Shown here: piece after piece, positions 56,877 through 64,000 of the stretch
How the letters are laid out: each line of letters begins with the position of its first letter
How positions within the stretch are numbered: position 1 is the stretch's first letter
Assembly (NCBI RefSeq): GCF_016820635.1
Contig: NZ_WSFU01000134.1
Location: forward strand, 1-64,000
Direction of reading: 5' to 3'
Source: Anaeromonas gelatinilytica
GTDB taxonomy: Bacteria > Bacillota > Clostridia > Tissierellales > SIT17
DNA length: 64,000 nucleotides
Position numbers and translations under genes: made by a program
The notes under the pieces: generated by a model
Told to the model about the DNA's origin: nothing
The model's database searches: none
The model's input: the letters and a program-made list of their open reading frames with translations, nothing else

Positions 56877-58348
56877 TTTCTAACAATAAATCTACCATCT
56901 TTAATCACTTTAATTCCTGCAAAGAAAATTACAAAGAATTCTAACCTACCTAACATCATTCCTATTATTTGCGACCATAGTACGGCTATAGGGGCATCCG
57001 CTGCTGTTACTCCTACTGATAATCCTACTGTTCCAAGGGTCGATGCAAATTCAAACATTGAATCTTGCAATGAATAACCATGAGCTAACATTATCAATAC
57101 TCCTACAATATAACTCATAAGGTATATTGTTATAAAGTTACTTATTTGAGTTACATGTTTATCAGTTACATAATATTTCCCTTCAGGCCTATTTATATAA
57201 TCTTTTTTTATAGCATTTTTAGGTGTAAAATAACTTTTTATATTCCATATTAAAGATTTAACCATTACATATATTCTATATTGCTTAATACCTCCTGCTG
57301 TAGATCCTGCTCCCCCTCCTATAATCATAAGAGTAATTAATATAAATACAGCAAAATAGTTCCAATCTCCATATCCTACTGTAGAAAAACCTGTTGTTGA
57401 AAGGGCCGATATGACTTCAAATGCTGCCACTCTTATTCCAGTAGATACACTTCCATAAAGTCCTCTTAGAGATAAAAATCCTACAATAGGTATTGATAGA
57501 GAAAATAAAAAAAACATAAATCTTATTTCACCTATCTTAAAAAATTCTTTAATTCTTCCCTTTAACAATAAAAAATGTGCTCCAAAATTTATTGTTCCAG
57601 CAATCATAAGAACCAATGTAATAAGCTCTATAGATAAGCTATTATATGCTCCTATGCTATCTACTTCTGTTGAAAATCCTCCAGTTGAAAGGGCTGCGAG
57701 AGAATGGTTAATAGCCCCAAACCAATCCATTCCTGCTATTATATAAAGTATAATTCCTGCCAAAACATAACTAGAATATATAGCCATTATTAATTTTGTA
57801 GATCTAGTCACATTAGGTAATAATTTATCTGACCTACCTTCTGCTTCATAAAGTCCTAATCCATGAGGTCCTATAATTGCAGATAGCATAACTACTGCCA
57901 AACCAGCACCTCCAAAAAATTGCATTAAACTTCTCCAAAGAAGAAATATATGAGAAGTCTCTGTCACATCAACTACTGATAATCCTGTCGTTGTCCATCC
58001 ACTTACGGATTCAAAGATTCCTTGTGTAAAATTCAACTGTCCTGATAATATAAATGGTAATGATGAAATAATTATAGTTATAATCCATGAAAATATAACT
58101 ATAACTCCACCTTCCTGTATGGTTAAAGTTACATCTTTAGCTGATTTAATTTTCAACCTCATTATATATCCAAGAATAATTGATATTATTGAAGGAATAA
58201 TAAAAAACTTTACATCTCCTACTTCAGAAGTATATAGTGGAAGTAATAATAATGGCAACAATAATACTACCCCAAGACCTAAAATTATAGTTCCTACATA
58301 TCCTATAATTAATTCATACCTTTGCTTAAGCTGTTCTAGATACAACAT
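56855..58348 (-). CDS. trkH: Potassium uptake protein TrkH/KtrB family
   Basis: The 497-residue protein is of TrkH length. It has four M1-P-M2 repeats with filter loops such as SVSGWTTTGLSVVD, AALSTGGFSTEVD, ALSTTGFSTVG and ASTLGTVGLSVG, and the GGAGLAVVMLSAIIGPHG region. TrkH carries K+ inward when gated by TrkA. It is last in the operon. The final six residues (GTGGRF) and the stop are encoded by the REP element inserted at its end, so the original C-terminus has been replaced. Confidence 0.93.
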   Translation of the reverse strand: MLYLEQLKQRYELIIGYVGTIILGLGVVLLLPLLLLPLYTSEVGDVKFFIIPSIISIILGYIMRLKIKSAKDVTLTIQEGGVIVIFSWIITIIISSLPFILSGQLNFTQGIFESVSGWTTTGLSVVDVTETSHIFLLWRSLMQFFGGAGLAVVMLSAIIGPHGLGLYEAEGRSDKLLPNVTRSTKLIMAIYSSYVLAGIILYIIAGMDWFGAINHSLAALSTGGFSTEVDSIGAYNSLSIELITLVLMIAGTINFGAHFLLLKGRIKEFFKIGEIRFMFFLFSLSIPIVGFLSLRGLYGSVSTGIRVAAFEVISALSTTGFSTVGYGDWNYFAVFILITLMIIGGGAGSTAGGIKQYRIYVMVKSLIWNIKSYFTPKNAIKKDYINRPEGKYYVTDKHVTQISNFITIYLMSYIVGVLIMLAHGYSLQDSMFEFASTLGTVGLSVGVTAADAPIAVLWSQIIGMMLGRLEFFVIFFAGIKVIKDGRFIVRNGTGGRF

Positions 58349-58350
58349 CT

Positions 58351-59019
58351 CTAATCAATCCTTCCCCTAATAACTTTAAGAACTTCAGATTGAACTTTAG
58401 GAAGAGATAATATAATAAGCTTATCTCCTTTTTCTATACCTGTATCTCCTCTAGGTATAACAGCTTCACTTTTTCTTAATATACAACTAATTATCGCATC
58501 TTTGGGAAGACTTATATCCTTTAATTCATTATTCAATATTGGATAATCTTCTTTTACTTCAATTTCCATCATAGCAACTTTACCTGCTTCAATAGGCATA
58601 AGATTTGTTATATCATCTACTGAAACCCTTTGTTCTATCAGTGAAGATATTATACTAGCGGTACTTATTACTGTATCTACCCCTAATTTTTTAAACACTT
58701 TTACATTTTTAGGATCATTTACTATAGCAAATTTCTTTTTTATCTTAAACATCTTATCCGAAATCTGACATATTACTAAATTATCTGGATCCTTTGGTGT
58801 TAAAGCTATTATCATATGACAATAAGCTGCCCCTGCATCTTCTAAAACATATGGTTTTGTACCATCTCCATTAACAACTACTGCCTTCTCATGAGTTTTA
58901 GCTAATCGTTTACTATCTTCTTTGTTATCATTTATTATCGTTACATTATATCCTTTAGATATAAAAGATTTTGTAAGAAAATGTATTTCCTTACCTCCTC
59001 CTACGATTATTATATTCAC
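58351..59019 (-). CDS. trkA: TrkA protein with RCK-N and RCK-C domains
   Basis: The 222-residue protein begins with GTG at 59019 after AGGAGAGG. An RCK-N Rossmann domain (MNIIIVGGGKEIHFLTKSFI) is followed by an RCK-C domain (about 140-215). This is the normal length for KtrA-type regulators. It gates TrkH in response to nucleotides; RCK-C of KtrA can bind c-di-AMP, notable because a c-di-AMP riboswitch controls the operon. It starts 1 bp after the preceding TrkA-N gene. Confidence 0.9.
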   Translation of the reverse strand: MNIIIVGGGKEIHFLTKSFISKGYNVTIINDNKEDSKRLAKTHEKAVVVNGDGTKPYVLEDAGAAYCHMIIALTPKDPDNLVICQISDKMFKIKKKFAIVNDPKNVKVFKKLGVDTVISTASIISSLIEQRVSVDDITNLMPIEAGKVAMMEIEVKEDYPILNNELKDISLPKDAIISCILRKSEAVIPRGDTGIEKGDKLIILSLPKVQSEVLKVIRGRID

Positions 59020-59020
59020 T

Positions 59021-59455
59021 TTAATCCTCTCCTCCTGCTTCTATAATAATGTTTTTAAATTCTATTGCCGAAAGAATAGTAGGACATATTGTATCTATAT
59101 CTAATTCCTCATATATTTCTTGCCTTGATGGATCAAATAATCTTGCTATAACCTTAGGAACTTTATATATAGATTTTGCAATTTGTGCAACCATCACATT
59201 GGTATTATCATCATTAGTCGTCGTAACTATTACATCGGCTTTATCTATCTTTGCTTTTAATAATGTTTCTTCCTCTATAGCATCTGCTTCTATTGTAAAT
59301 CCACTAAAATTTTTCGATAATCTATTAAAAGATTTTTCATTATTATCAATCACTACTACACTTTTTCTCTCTTTTGATAGAAGACTAGCTAAATGAGAAC
59401 CTAGCCTTCCACAACCTACTATGATTATATATTCATCCTTGTTATTTATTTTCAT
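59021..59455 (-). CDS. TrkA-N domain-only protein
   Basis: The protein has 144 residues from the ATG at 59455, after GGGGGAAG; a GTG one codon earlier is also possible. It is a lone RCK-N domain: VGCGRLGSHLASLL binds NAD(H), with the acidic VVVIDNNEK strand end. No RCK-C domain is present. With the next gene it makes a split version of full TrkA, which has two RCK units, so the pair may assemble into the usual ring. Confidence 0.88.
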   Translation of the reverse strand: MKINNKDEYIIIVGCGRLGSHLASLLSKERKSVVVIDNNEKSFNRLSKNFSGFTIEADAIEEETLLKAKIDKADVIVTTTNDDNTNVMVAQIAKSIYKVPKVIARLFDPSRQEIYEELDIDTICPTILSAIEFKNIIIEAGGED

Positions 59456-60137
59456 CACTTCTTCCCCCTAAATCAGCACCTTGTCTAGTATAACTCATCT
59501 GTATTGTTCTATTAAGATTTCTAGATGCAGGTTCATATGACGGGTCTAATGCCAGCGCAGCTCTATAATGTTTTTGTGCCATATCTATATTTCCATCATA
59601 CTCGTCTAAAATACCTAATAAATTATGTGGATCTGGTAAATCCATTTCTTTAGAAATTGCTAATTTAAGATACTTCCTTGCCTTTTCATACTGATTTTTT
59701 AAGATACACTTCTTAGAATATTCTAATATATCATTAAAATCTTCTAAATCCTCTTTCCCTAAATTATTTCTTTCTATTACTTCTTTTACTATAGTTCTAA
59801 TTTCTTCATGGGTAAATGGTTTACTTATAAAATCAATAGCTCCTAATTTCATAGCTTCTACCGCCTTTTCTACACTTCCATAGGCAGTCATCATAATCAC
59901 ATCTGATTTATATCCTCTATTTCTTATTTTTCTCAATACTTCCATGCCAGTAAGCCCTGGCATTTTTATATCTAATAATACCAAATCCATTTTTATCTTA
60001 GCAATTTTCTCAAGTGCTTCTTCACCATTAACCGCCATATATATATCATATTTCTCACTTTGCAAAGAATGCTTCAAAGTCATCCTTATATTTTTTTCAT
60101 CATCTACGATTAATATTTTTTTAGTCATATTACTCAT
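59442..60137 (-). CDS. Response regulator with TPR-like C-terminus
   Basis: The 231-residue protein has a receiver domain (about 5-125; VDDEK acid pair, LLDIKMPG with the phosphorylated Asp near 57, MTAYGS and Lys in FISKPF). The C-terminus (about 140-225) is helical with TPR-like repeats, LLGILDEYDGNIDMAQKHYRAALALDPSYEPA. No DNA-binding domain is present, so it must act by protein contact. Its start overlaps the stop of the preceding gene (ATGA). Confidence 0.88.
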   Translation of the reverse strand: MSNMTKKILIVDDEKNIRMTLKHSLQSEKYDIYMAVNGEEALEKIAKIKMDLVLLDIKMPGLTGMEVLRKIRNRGYKSDVIMMTAYGSVEKAVEAMKLGAIDFISKPFTHEEIRTIVKEVIERNNLGKEDLEDFNDILEYSKKCILKNQYEKARKYLKLAISKEMDLPDPHNLLGILDEYDGNIDMAQKHYRAALALDPSYEPASRNLNRTIQMSYTRQGADLGGRSDENK

Positions 60138-60502
60138 TCCTCCTCAAAATATTTTTTTAATACTTTTTCTATATCTTCATGAACAAAAGGTTTAATTATA
60201 TACTCTTGCCCTCCAACTTCAAATGCTTTTTTTATATCTTTTTCTTGAGTTTTTGCACTTATAAATATGACTGGTATATTTTTTGTATCCATTTCTTCTT
60301 TTAATGCCTCACATACTAGATATCCATTCATTTTAGGAAGAAGTATATCTAAAAGTATTATATCTGGCATATATTCTTGGGCTAATTTTATACCTTCTAT
60401 TCCATCTCTAGATACTCTAACATCATATTCTTTTTTCATTAAAAACATCTTTAAAGGTAATACTATATTTTTTTCATCTTCTATTATTAATACTTTTTTC
60501 AT
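60134..60502 (-). CDS. Single-domain response regulator
   Basis: The 122-residue protein is a stand-alone receiver: IIEDEKN acids, ILLDILLPKMNG with the Asp near 53, FISAKT and the Lys in YIIKPF. It has no output domain. It follows the histidine kinase by 10 bp and overlaps the TPR-type regulator by 4 bp. It may shuttle phosphate, or compete for it, between the kinase and the second regulator. Confidence 0.92.
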   Translation of the reverse strand: MKKVLIIEDEKNIVLPLKMFLMKKEYDVRVSRDGIEGIKLAQEYMPDIILLDILLPKMNGYLVCEALKEEMDTKNIPVIFISAKTQEKDIKKAFEVGGQEYIIKPFVHEDIEKVLKKYFEEE

Positions 60503-60512
60503 ATATGCCTCC

Positions 60513-62366
60513 TTACAACTTGCTACCTATATACAATGTAAAATAAAATTTACTTCCATTCCCTGGTTCACTTTCTATCCATATATCTCCTCCATGAGCA
60601 TTAACTATTTCTTTGCTTATAGCTAATCCTAGTCCTGTTCCCCCAGTATTTTCTCCTTTTTCATCTTTTACCTGAACAAACTTTTCAAATATCTTCTTTT
60701 GAAATTCTTCTGGTATTCCTTTTCCATTATCCTTTACTGCTACTAAAATCTTATTCGCAGTTTCTTTTACTTCTATTTCTATTTTACCACCATTTTCTGG
60801 TGTATATCTCAATGCATTTCCAACAAGATTCGTAAGAACCCAAGATATTTTATTAAAATCTGCTTTAACTTTAGAAACATTATCATTAACATTTATACTT
60901 ATTGAAGTATTTTTATCTTCCGCCTGTCTATAGAAAGGCTTTACAGCATGTTGTATTATTTTTCTTATATCGTATAATGCTATATCCATTTGAATCTTTC
61001 CTGATTCTAATCTAGATAAATCTAATAAATCACTTACAAGGTTTTTTAATCTTTCATTATCTTCTTTAATTGCCTCCAATAATTCCTTTTGATCTTCCGT
61101 TATATCACCAGAAATGCCTTCTAATAATAACCCTGCTGACATTCCTATAGATGTTAGAGGAGTCCTAAATTCATGGGATACTGTAGATACAAAATCTGAT
61201 TTCATCTGATCCACTTCTTTTAATTTAGTTATATCTTGCATAAGTGTAACCATTCCCACATTGGTACCGTCTTTATCTCTTATAGGTTTAACATTTATAT
61301 TATAATGTTTCAATTCTTCTCCAGATTTTAATGTAATATTTATATTCTTTTTAATATTATTTATCTTATTTTTTTCCTTCATACTTTTAATAATTTTAAA
61401 TATTTCTTCTTCCTTTATTTCTTCAAGAAAATGCTTATTAATAACCTCTTTTTCTTTGATTCCCAAAGCCTTTTCTGCTGCTCTATTTACTAATAATATT
61501 TTATTATCCTCATCAGTTACTATTATTCCATCACTAATACTTTCAACTATAGCCTCAGCCTTCTTCTTTTCCTTCATTAGTCTTCGAACATTTAATAATT
61601 CATAACTTTTAAGTTTTTCTGTCATAATATTAAATTCACTAGCTAATTCAGAAATTTCATCATCACCAGTAACATCTAGTTGTTGACTATAATCCCCTTC
61701 TGATATTTTCTTTATCTTATCTATAAGATTATCTATAGGTTTTACTATCTTACTCATTAAATAAAATACTAAAATTAGTCCCAATAATATAGTCAAAAAT
61801 GCTATTAATAATGTTGAATATGATGCATTCTCAGCTATTCTTTGAGCTTCATTTCTCTGTTCTATCATTGAATTTTGATTAAGTTCTTGAAGACTTCTCG
61901 CTTCTTCTTTACTTTCTTCAAACAGAGGCAGTACATCATTATAATAATAATTTCTAGCTTCCTCAATCCCTTCACTACTTTGTATCTCAATTAAAGAATA
62001 ATATCTTTCTATATATTGTGTATATAAATTATTTATACCTTCTAAAATTTCCTCTTCTCCATGTTCGGTTATATTATCTTCTGCTCTAGCTAACCACATA
62101 AGAAATTTCTTCTCATTCTCAAGAAAAATCTCTTGAGAATTCTTATCATCAGCAAACATATGGGATAACTCTGCACTATCTTGTCTCTCTAATGCTACAA
62201 CCATATTTTGTGCAGCTACTACACTAGCATAATTTGATTCCATTATTTCTTCAATAGAATTGTTTAATTTGTTGAAATTAAAAACTGACCACATACTATT
62301 AGCTGCTAAAACTATAAAAATCAAAATAAATATAGAGGTCATCTTAAACTTAATACTCTTTCCCAC
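60513..62366 (-). CDS. Sensor histidine kinase (HAMP-PAS-HisKA)
   Basis: The 617-residue protein starts with GTG at 62366 (GAAGGTG upstream). Order: membrane helix (about 8-28), extracellular four-helix region (about 30-185), second membrane helix (about 188-210), HAMP (about 212-262), PAS (about 275-385), HisKA with STVSHEFRTPLTSIG (His about 397), and HATPase with NALRYTPENGG and GGTGLGLAISKE. The layout resembles KinB/WalK-type kinases. It heads the Trk operon, so it may sense turgor or envelope state. Confidence 0.92.
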   Translation of the reverse strand: MGKSIKFKMTSIFILIFIVLAANSMWSVFNFNKLNNSIEEIMESNYASVVAAQNMVVALERQDSAELSHMFADDKNSQEIFLENEKKFLMWLARAEDNITEHGEEEILEGINNLYTQYIERYYSLIEIQSSEGIEEARNYYYNDVLPLFEESKEEARSLQELNQNSMIEQRNEAQRIAENASYSTLLIAFLTILLGLILVFYLMSKIVKPIDNLIDKIKKISEGDYSQQLDVTGDDEISELASEFNIMTEKLKSYELLNVRRLMKEKKKAEAIVESISDGIIVTDEDNKILLVNRAAEKALGIKEKEVINKHFLEEIKEEEIFKIIKSMKEKNKINNIKKNINITLKSGEELKHYNINVKPIRDKDGTNVGMVTLMQDITKLKEVDQMKSDFVSTVSHEFRTPLTSIGMSAGLLLEGISGDITEDQKELLEAIKEDNERLKNLVSDLLDLSRLESGKIQMDIALYDIRKIIQHAVKPFYRQAEDKNTSISINVNDNVSKVKADFNKISWVLTNLVGNALRYTPENGGKIEIEVKETANKILVAVKDNGKGIPEEFQKKIFEKFVQVKDEKGENTGGTGLGLAISKEIVNAHGGDIWIESEPGNGSKFYFTLYIGSKL

Positions 62367-62418
62367 CTGTACACCTTCTTTCTATACTTCTTTAAAATAT
62401 AATTTTATTCAGGTATTG

Positions 62419-62444
62419 AAAAAAACCATGGAGTTCCATGGTTT
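62419..62444 (-). terminator. Riboswitch expression-platform terminator
   Basis: AAACCATGGA and TCCATGGTTT form a stem with a short loop, followed by seven U residues on the minus strand, between the riboswitch aptamer and the kinase start. It is the expected off-state terminator. Confidence 0.85.
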
Positions 62445-62467
62445 AAAACAGTATTGGCCATATACCC

Positions 62468-62586
62468 CTCTAACAACGCCTACGAGGTTAGCTGTCGGGC
62501 TCGGATTGAAAGAGTTATCCTATCCTTTCGGAATTAGCCCCTAATAATTGGGTCCCCCGCTTTACTAAGAAATTAAGCGATTATAT
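62468..62586 (-). promoter_or_regulatory. c-di-AMP riboswitch (ydaO/yuaA type)
   Basis: Read on the minus strand: AATCGCTTAA, then AGCGGGGGACCCA, GGGGCTAATTCC, GGATAACTCTTTCAATCCGA and CCCGACAGCTAACCTCGTAG ending GCGTT. These are the conserved blocks of the ydaO aptamer, including the pseudo-twofold core and the closing stem AATCGC/GCGTT. Ligand binding normally favours termination. It precedes the kinase-Trk operon, so high c-di-AMP should shut off potassium uptake. Confidence 0.93.
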
Positions 62587-62672
62587 ATTTATTTTCCCTC
62601 ATTATATATTTATAATATTCTAAAGTCAACTTATTTATTATAATATATACTAATTTAGATATCACTTATCCA

Positions 62673-62720
62673 TGTCGAAATTTGCGATAGTTGGGACATC
62701 AGAACCGTCCCCTTGTCCCA
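62673..62720 (+). repeat. REP-like element, copy 9 (full length)
   Basis: TGTCGAAATTTGCGA box, spacer, TGGGACATC arm, GAACCGTCCCC loop and TTGTCCCA arm. It ends 1 bp before the tdk stop codon. Confidence 0.9.
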
Positions 62721-62721
62721 T

Positions 62722-63294
62722 TTATCTTACCTCATGATGTAATCGACAACGAGCTTCGTAACTTTCTGTTGCTCCTACTAATATTGTAGGTTCATTATAT
62801 TTTGCTGGTTTCCCATTTATTAATCTCTGAGTTCTATTTGCTGGACTGCCACATTTCATACATACTGCTGTTAATTTATCCACAAAATCTGCTATAGCTA
62901 ATATATTTGGAGTGGGGCCGAAGGGTTCTCCTCTAAAATCCATATCCAGTCCTGCCACGATAACTCTAAGTCCTCTATCTGCTAACGACCTGGCTATATG
63001 TACTACTTCATCATCTAAAAATTGAATTTCATCTATTCCTACTACTTCTGTATCTTCTTTGAGTAATTCCAATATTTCTTCTGCTTTTGATATACATTCT
63101 CCAAGTATTTTGTCCCCATTATAAGATACTACTTCATCAACTGAATATCTATTATCTATGGCTGGTTTAAATACTTGTATTTTTTGTTTTGCTATCTGTG
63201 CTCTTTTCAATCTTCTTATCAATTCTTCACTTTTTCCACTATACATAGGTCCTACTACTACTTCTATCCAACCATGATGATTTGGTCCATACAT
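62722..63294 (-). CDS. tdk: Thymidine kinase
   Basis: The 190-residue protein is a type II (TK1-like) thymidine kinase of normal length. It has Walker [15 protein letters not shown] (about 17), VGIDEIQFL with the Mg-binding Asp, and the zinc-binding Cys set CMKCG and the C-terminal CRLHH. It phosphorylates thymidine for dTMP salvage. It lies downstream of rpmE, as in B. subtilis, after a terminator. Confidence 0.97.
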   Translation of the reverse strand: MYGPNHHGWIEVVVGPMYSGKSEELIRRLKRAQIAKQKIQVFKPAIDNRYSVDEVVSYNGDKILGECISKAEEILELLKEDTEVVGIDEIQFLDDEVVHIARSLADRGLRVIVAGLDMDFRGEPFGPTPNILAIADFVDKLTAVCMKCGSPANRTQRLINGKPAKYNEPTILVGATESYEARCRLHHEVR

Positions 63295-63324
63295 TATTTT
63301 TCCTCCTCAACTAAGACTTTTACA

Positions 63325-63361
63325 AAAATAAAGGTTAGAAGACCTTAAGCCTTCTAACCTA
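63325..63361 (-). terminator. Terminator of rpmE
   Basis: AGGTTAGAAG and CTTCTAACCT arms around a nine-base loop with a U-rich end on the minus strand, 13 bp after the rpmE stop codon. Confidence 0.85.
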
Positions 63362-63373
63362 TAGTTCCTAATA

Positions 63374-63571
63374 TTACATTCCGTATTTTTTCTTAAATTT
63401 ATCAACACGTCCACCTTTATCAACAAACTTCTGACGTCCTGTGAAAAATGGATGACATTCTGAGCAAATCTCAACTTTTATTTCATCTTTTGTTGAACCA
63501 GTTTCAAATTCATTTCCACATGCGCAATGTACTTTTACTGTTTTATATTCTGGATGAATTCCTTTTTTCAT
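63374..63571 (-). CDS. rpmE: Ribosomal protein L31 (zinc-binding type)
   Basis: From the ATG at 63571 (AGAGGTGA upstream) the product has 65 residues; the longer open frame to 63616 has no ribosome site. It starts [20 protein letters not shown] and has C-x-C and EICSECHPF, the four Cys of the zinc-binding (C+) L31. This form is used when zinc is plentiful. It is followed by its own terminator and by tdk. Confidence 0.95.
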   Translation of the reverse strand: MKKGIHPEYKTVKVHCACGNEFETGSTKDEIKVEICSECHPFFTGRQKFVDKGGRVDKFKKKYGM

Positions 63572-63671
63572 CAAAATCACCTCTTTCTTATGCTTTATAA
63601 GTATATTATATATCATTTATTCTAATTTTCAACTAATACATTATAGCATAGATAAAATCTCTTTGCAATAA

Positions 63672-64000
63672 TTAACCAGACCGAAGCTTTATCCATATTA
63701 TCATAATACAAATAAATCCTATAAGCATAGCATTAGTTGATTGAAATGATACATTTAAATGTCTCAATTTCTGAATTACAGGATAATCTTTATCTATTAT
63801 TACTTTATATATTATATATCCGATACCTAGAGTAACTAAATATTCTATTAAATATTTAAAACTAAATATAGTCACAAAAGAAATGTCTATACCAACTATC
63901 AAATCTAATATGTCCACGATAAATAGTCCGAATACTACACATGCAATAGCTAATATTCCTAATACTATAGTGCTACCTTTTTCCTTTATCTTATTTACAT
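63672..64000 (-). CDS. Membrane protein, 5' end beyond window
   Basis: The frame is open from the right edge to the stop at 63672. The visible 109 residues start VNKIKEKGSTIVLGILAIAC and form about four hydrophobic segments (first about 10-30, last FICIMIIWIKL). A GTG at 63917 is internal, so the true start lies beyond 64000. I do not recognise the family. It lies about 100 bp upstream of the rpmE start, on the same strand. Confidence 0.6.
   Translation of the reverse strand, partial: VNKIKEKGSTIVLGILAIACVVFGLFIVDILDLIVGIDISFVTIFSFKYLIEYLVTLGIGYIIYKVIIDKDYPVIQKLRHLNVSFQSTNAMLIGFICIMIIWIKLRSG

Overview
The window looks like a chromosomal segment of a low-GC, spore-forming, flagellated anaerobe of the Clostridia (Tissierellia-like by feel; no rRNA is present to fix this). 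The reasons are AT-rich DNA, sporulation genes (spoIIID, spoIID, a spoIIQ-like peptidase, ywmB), flagellar rod genes, a glycyl-radical enzyme with its activase, and a gene order that follows the Bacillus subtilis ywk-ywl-atp-ywm-mbl-flhO/P region.

Layout, left to right. (1) 1-10.9 kb: a partial SH3 protein, a Crp-type regulator, a pyroglutamate-flavoured module (gamma-glutamylcyclotransferase-like protein, pyroglutamyl peptidase, DUF979/DUF969 membrane pair), a BTAD/SARP-like regulator, an amidohydrolase, an M20 peptidase, an NhaC antiporter and an AEC carrier. (2) 10.9-22.4 kb: flgJ-like, flgG, flgF, mbl, spoIIID, spoIIQ, a zinc peptidase, a TetR operon, spoIID, an AI-2E family protein, murA and ywmB. 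(3) 22.7-30.6 kb: a decayed gene, then the whole F1Fo ATP synthase operon with a sodium-type c subunit. (4) 30.8-44.2 kb: atoE-atoA-atoD, dCMP deaminase, upp, rpiB, ywlE, ywlC, a ZIP transporter, a cation antiporter, prfA, two chromate-transporter halves, prmC, a permease/ferredoxin pair and aroD. (5) 44.2-45 kb: a graveyard of gene fragments (ISLre2 transposase, ridA-like, ubiD-like). (6) 45-54.8 kb: a catabolic island on the minus strand: XRE-cupin regulator, glycyl-radical enzyme, its activase, two M20 peptidases around a pyruvate:ferredoxin-oxidoreductase-beta fragment, two membrane proteins and a D-serine ammonia-lyase-like enzyme. (7) 55-57 kb: a truncated YgjP-like protein, an IS110 scrap and a REP-associated tyrosine transposase (RAYT). 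(8) 56.8-62.6 kb: a potassium-uptake operon (histidine kinase, two response regulators, two TrkA-type proteins, TrkH) preceded by a c-di-AMP (ydaO-type) riboswitch. (9) tdk, rpmE and a partial membrane protein.

The most notable system is a dispersed REP-like palindrome family: nine copies in 64 kb, all intergenic or at the very ends of genes, with two copies flanking the RAYT gene. This is the arrangement expected of a domesticated HUH transposase and its non-autonomous repeats. Other points of interest are the glycyl-radical island, whose catalytic-Cys motif lacks the usual following Glu and whose promoters share an 18-bp palindrome, and the riboswitch-controlled Trk operon, which carries its own two-component system without any DNA-binding output domain. 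No tRNA, rRNA, CRISPR array or prophage was seen.
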